The translations under genes and the position numbers were made by a program. The notes below the pieces were generated by a model that searched no databases, had not been told where the DNA came from, and worked only from the letters and a program-made list of their open reading frames with translations. Source: Acaricomes phytoseiuli DSM 14247 (lineage in GTDB: Bacteria; Actinomycetota; Actinomycetes; Actinomycetales; Micrococcaceae). Taken from it: 64,000 bases of DNA. This document shows, in pieces, positions 61,341 to 64,000 of this stretch. Position 1 is the first letter of the stretch. Every line of letters begins with the position of its first letter. The stretch covers positions 58,857 through 122,856 of the forward strand of contig NZ_AQXM01000061.1 of assembly GCF_000376245.1 (NCBI RefSeq). The letters run 5' to 3'.

Positions 61341-63138
61341 GTGCTGCCATCGACGACAGAACCCGGCCCACTGCTCAGCTATCAAGACGAGGTCTTATAC
61401 CGGAACGGCTCTGAACATCGCATCCTGGGCGGAGCCATCCACTACTTCAGAGTCCATCCCGATCAGTGGGCAGACCGGATCGATCGGCTCGTAGCACTCG
61501 GTGCGAATACCCTGGATACCTATATCGCCTGGAACTTCCACCAGAAGCACAAGGCGATGGATCCTGACTTCTCCGACAGCCGGGATTTCGTGCGCTTTAT
61601 AGAGCTCGCCGGGGAACGCGGCCTGGATGTGATCGTGCGACCGGGGCCATATCTGCGCGGAGTGGGATAACGGGGGGCTGCCCGCGTGGCTTACTTCGAT
61701 CCCGGATATCCAGCTCCGCAGCATAGATCAGCGCTTCCAGGCCGCGGTGGAGCGCTGGTTCGATGTCCTGCTACCACGACTCACTCCCTTACAGGCAGCG
61801 CACGGCGGGCCAGTGGTGGCCTTCCAGGCCGAGAATGAGTACGGCAGTTACGGCGATGACCCGAACTACGTTGCCTGGACTCAGCGAATCCTGCAGGAGC
61901 GCGGAGTAACCGAGCTGATTTTCAGCGCCGATGGCGGCAGCGACTTCTTCCTCCACGGCGGCGCTATCGATGGCATGCTCGCTACAGGTACCCTGGGCAG
62001 CCGAGGCCCTGAAGCGATCAGCACCTGGCAGCGTAGGCGCCCCGGGGAGCCCTTCATAGCCGCCGAATTCTGGAACGGCTGGTTCGACCACTGGGGCGAG
62101 AGGCATCACCGCAGAGACCCGGAGGAAGCCGCCGGGGAAGTTCGCGAGATCTTGACGGGTGGAGGCTCCGTTTGCCTGTACATGGCACACGGCGGCACGA
62201 ACTTCGGATTAAGCTCCGGAGCGAATCACGAAGGAGCTCTACAGCCGACGATCACCAGCTACGACTCCGACGCGCCCATTGCCGAAGATGGCACGCTCTC
62301 GGATAAATTCTGGCGGCTGCGCCAGGTCTTCAACGATATGCGGCAGCAGCTGGGGCACGCACCGGCTGAGGTTCCGGAGGAGCTGATGGTGCCGGCTCCC
62401 GTGATTCCCGCGCGGGCTTTAGCTCTCCGGCCGCGAATCGGGCTCCTGGCAGCGCTCCGACGCAGGCCCGTGATCGCGATCAGCCCGACACCACTCAGCT
62501 TTGACGAGCTCGACTGCCCCAACGGCTTGGTGCTCTATCGGGCGCAGCCCATCCTGCCAGCGGGACAGTTCAGCCTGCGCATCGCCGGGCTGCATGACAG
62601 GGCGCAGGTCTTCATCAACGGCGAAGCCGTGACGATCTTCGAAGCCGAAGCCCATGAGCCGTTCCTGCTCAAAGGAGACGGGCAACCGGCGACTTTGGAG
62701 ATCCTGGTAGAGAATCAGGGCAGGATCAACTACGGCCATCTTCTAGGCCAGGGCAAGGGCATCCTGGGCGGAGTGCTGATCAATCAGAGGATGACGTACG
62801 GCTGGGAGCATATAGCGCTGCCTCTGGATGATTTCAACGCCTCAGACCTTGAGCACCTCAGCACCGGTGCGAGTGCTGCCAGTGGCGAACCAGGCTTCTT
62901 CGACATCGACTTCGAGCTCGTAGAGCCGGCGAACAGCTACCTTGCGCTTCCCAGGTTCCGTAAAGGCTTCCTCTGGGTCAACGAAACCCTGCTGGGCCGT
63001 TACTGGAGCCGCGGGCCGCAGAAAACTTTATATGCCCCTAAAGGAATGTTTATGCAAGGGGCTAACCGGGTCAGTATTCTCGAACTAGAGGAGTCCGGCG
63101 AAACCCTCGAGTTCAAGCCCTCAGCGGAACTGGGCTGA
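61341..63138 (+). pseudogene. GH35 beta-galactosidase gene with a 2-nt deletion
   Basis: The first frame (GTG 61341) gives a GH35 N-terminus: ILGGAIHYFRVHPDQWADRIDRLVALGANTLDTYIAWNFHQ, then RPGPY followed by LRGVG and a stop at 61668. The frame beginning at 61651 restores ICAEWDNGGLPAWL, exactly the continuation of PGPYICAEW expected for GH35. The two nucleotides AT are missing at 61650-61652. The second part holds the acid/base in FQAENEYGSYGDD and the nucleophile in AAEFWNGWFDHWGERH. The C-terminal part is intact to 63138. Without the deletion it would be about 600 residues. It is disrupted early, so almost certainly inactive. Confidence 0.85.
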
Positions 63139-63169
63139 ATCGAAAATTGAGCCGAACGGCTATTAGAAT

Positions 63170-63394
63170 TCAACGCCCCCGCCGTCCGGCTAAGAAGCTC
63201 AACCGCTCCGGTAGAAGCCTGTTGAGCAGAAGGAAGATCCGGTAGCGCAGCGTCGGCACATGGACGGATCGACCAGCAGCTGAAGCCCGGAGTCCTGAGT
63301 GGACGACCGGCTCGGCGCTCAGCCACATCCAGCCCGGAATCCCCTTGATGGAGGCACTCATGCGCTCATGAAACTCAGTCCGCACAAACCCCGG
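63170..63394 (-). pseudogene. 3' remnant of an SDR-family oxidoreductase gene, cut by an insertion sequence
   Basis: The minus-strand frame encodes the C-terminal end of a short-chain dehydrogenase-like protein: PGFVRTEFHERMSASIKGIPGWMWLSAEPVVHSGLRASAAGRS, then a cationic hydrophobic end. The family normally has ...CPGFVRT preceded by the catalytic domain; here similarity stops right before PGF at about 63394, where the insertion sequence begins. The 5' part is absent from the window. It is convergent with the broken beta-galactosidase gene. Confidence 0.7.
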
Positions 63395-63800
63395 TGAGTG
63401 TGACAGGTTTGTTTGGCCCCGGTAGGGCAACTTTATTTGGCTCCACCTTGTGACTCGCCGGGCATGGTGGTAATTATTTTTGGCCCCACCCTTCAGCGTT
63501 GGTCCTGTCAGATGTTTTCAGGTTCTTTCGTCAGGAAGGGGCGGCCTGGATGGGGTCGAGAATGGATTTGTTCGCTCAGATAAGGCGGGATGCCCGGGTT
63601 GAGGGTTTATCGATCCGTGCTCTGGCTGAGAAGTATCAGGTGCACCGGCGCACGGTCAGGCAGGCTTTGGAATCGCCAGTACCTCCGGAGCGGAAGCCTA
63701 AACAGGGTGTGGCGTGGCGGTTGGAGCCATTCAAGGCCTTCATCGATGCGATGCTGGTGGCGGATACGACGGCACCGCGGAAACAGAAACACACTGCTCG
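63395..63800 (+). mobile_element. IS21-like element, left part, interrupted
   Basis: The left end is placed near 63395-63400, where the SDR similarity stops, and is followed by TGTGACAGGTTTG and TTTGGCCCCGG. The subterminal motif TTATTTGGCTCCACC is repeated as TTATTTTTGGCCCCACC near 63470, as in IS21 ends. It includes the istA start. The right part is lost at about 63800, where the IS3-like element begins. The exact ends need alignment. Confidence 0.65.
63550..63800 (+). pseudogene. istA transposase, 5' fragment (IS21 family)
   Basis: The reading frame starts at ATG 63550 and gives about 83 residues of IstA: MDLFAQIRRDARVEGLSIRALAEKYQVHRRTVRQALESPVPPERK and WRLEPFKAFIDAMLVADTTAPRKQKHTARR. 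The N-terminal HTH is complete. Where IstA should continue after HTARR, the frame enters GVCPGFG and stops at 63828, at the junction with the IS3-like element. It is not functional as it stands. Confidence 0.75.
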
Positions 63801-64000
63801 AAGGGGGGTCTGCCCCGGGTTTGGTTGACATCTGATCTGTGAGGATTCGTCCTCGCTGGAAGGATGTATCTCTTGCCCAAGCCCTATCCGAAAGAGTTCC
63901 GTGACGATGTCGTGGCTGTGGCCCGTAAAGCCCGGGCCCCGTTATCGCAGATTGCGAGAGACTTCGGGATTTCCGAAGCCTCGTTGTTCAACTGGCTGAA
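63801..64000 (+). mobile_element. IS3-like element, start, runs off the window
   Basis: The left end is near 63801 (GGGTCTGCCCCGGGTTTGG region), just inside the interrupted IstA frame. It carries the start of a transposase OrfA. The rest is beyond 64000, so length and right end are unknown. Confidence 0.55.
63864..64000 (+). CDS. IS3-family transposase OrfA, partial
   Basis: The open frame at 63864 encodes MYLLPKPYPKEFRDDVVAVARKARAPLSQIARDFGISEASLFNWL, with the PKEFRDDVV and HTH (IARDFGISEASLFNW) of IS3-type OrfA (HTH_Tnp_1). It continues beyond the end of the window. AAGGATG is at the start; an in-frame TTG (codon 4) is an alternative. The frame itself is not broken here. Confidence 0.75.
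   Translation, partial: MYLLPKPYPKEFRDDVVAVARKARAPLSQIARDFGISEASLFNWL

Noticed and set aside
63395..63430. N-terminus MPYRGQTNLSH of the SDR-like frame
   Set aside because: It lies in the IS21-like end sequence and the family similarity begins only at PGFVRT, so it is not part of the original gene.
1..64000. tRNA or rRNA genes
   Set aside because: I did not recognise any tRNA TPsiC arm or rRNA segment; a tRNA scan would settle it.

Overview
The window reads as the chromosome of a high-GC Gram-positive actinobacterium, most probably a Micrococcales member close to the Micrococcaceae. GC is roughly 60% by spot counts of a few lines. The main clues are a DtxR/IdeR-type iron box, a mycothiol-type maleylpyruvate isomerase in a gentisate cluster ordered as in Corynebacterium, an HU protein with a lysine/alanine tail, and a tight rpmB-rpmG-rpsN operon of cysteine-poor ribosomal proteins. 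Genes sit close together on both strands, with 4-nt start/stop overlaps inside operons and strong hairpins at many gene ends. Genus and species cannot be fixed from the sequence alone.

Layout. 0-5 kb: LysR regulator, panD, a HerA-like ATPase, an exported protein and ferritin. 5-10 kb (minus strand): a thioredoxin/NHL-repeat gene with an in-frame stop, a CopD/CtaG copper membrane protein, and an amidase gene with SLH-like repeats and two in-frame amber stops. 10-12 kb: HU, a two-repeat type I-E CRISPR remnant, and rpmB-rpmG-rpsN. 12-19.3 kb: a siderophore uptake operon (binding protein, two permeases, ATPase, siderophore-interacting reductase) behind an iron box, bracketed by two paralogous SGNH hydrolases. 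19-27.6 kb: a glutathione-transferase-like reductase, two hotdog thioesterases, an FBP-type zinc-finger protein, a GNAT, two MFS transporters, an unknown protein and a MarR regulator. 27.5-31 kb: PucR regulator divergent from alanine dehydrogenase, then an FMN reductase. 31-37 kb: a dipeptide/oligopeptide ABC transporter. 37-43.7 kb: an aminotransferase and the gentisate pathway (transporter, IclR regulator, dioxygenase, fumarylpyruvate hydrolase, maleylpyruvate isomerase). 43.8-51.6 kb: branched-chain 2-oxoacid dehydrogenase E1a/E1b/E2, an aromatic/histidinol-phosphate aminotransferase, a holin-like membrane protein, purB and a quinone oxidoreductase preceded by a frameshifted GNAT. 52-58.3 kb: a complete fructose PTS operon (regulator, 1-phosphofructokinase, IIABC, enzyme I, HPr). 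58.3-64 kb: a YdcF-like protein, a ProP-like transporter, a frameshifted GH35 beta-galactosidase, and an SDR gene cut by an IS21-like element that is itself cut by an IS3-like element running off the window.

Two things stand out. First, six genes are broken by different mechanisms: one TGA, two TAGs in one gene, a C8-tract frameshift, a 2-nt deletion, and two insertion-sequence interruptions. This points to an ongoing decay phase. Second, gene ends carry recurring hairpins. Three hairpins have exactly the same 57-nt span and the same outer and inner motifs, with paired substitutions in between. A second hairpin family shares a CCGTGACTTTTGATGC core, and one member can fold in two mutually exclusive ways in front of the ribosomal-protein operon. 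No obviously unknown multi-gene system was found; the hairpin families and the matched GenR-type operators are the most novel regulatory signals here.
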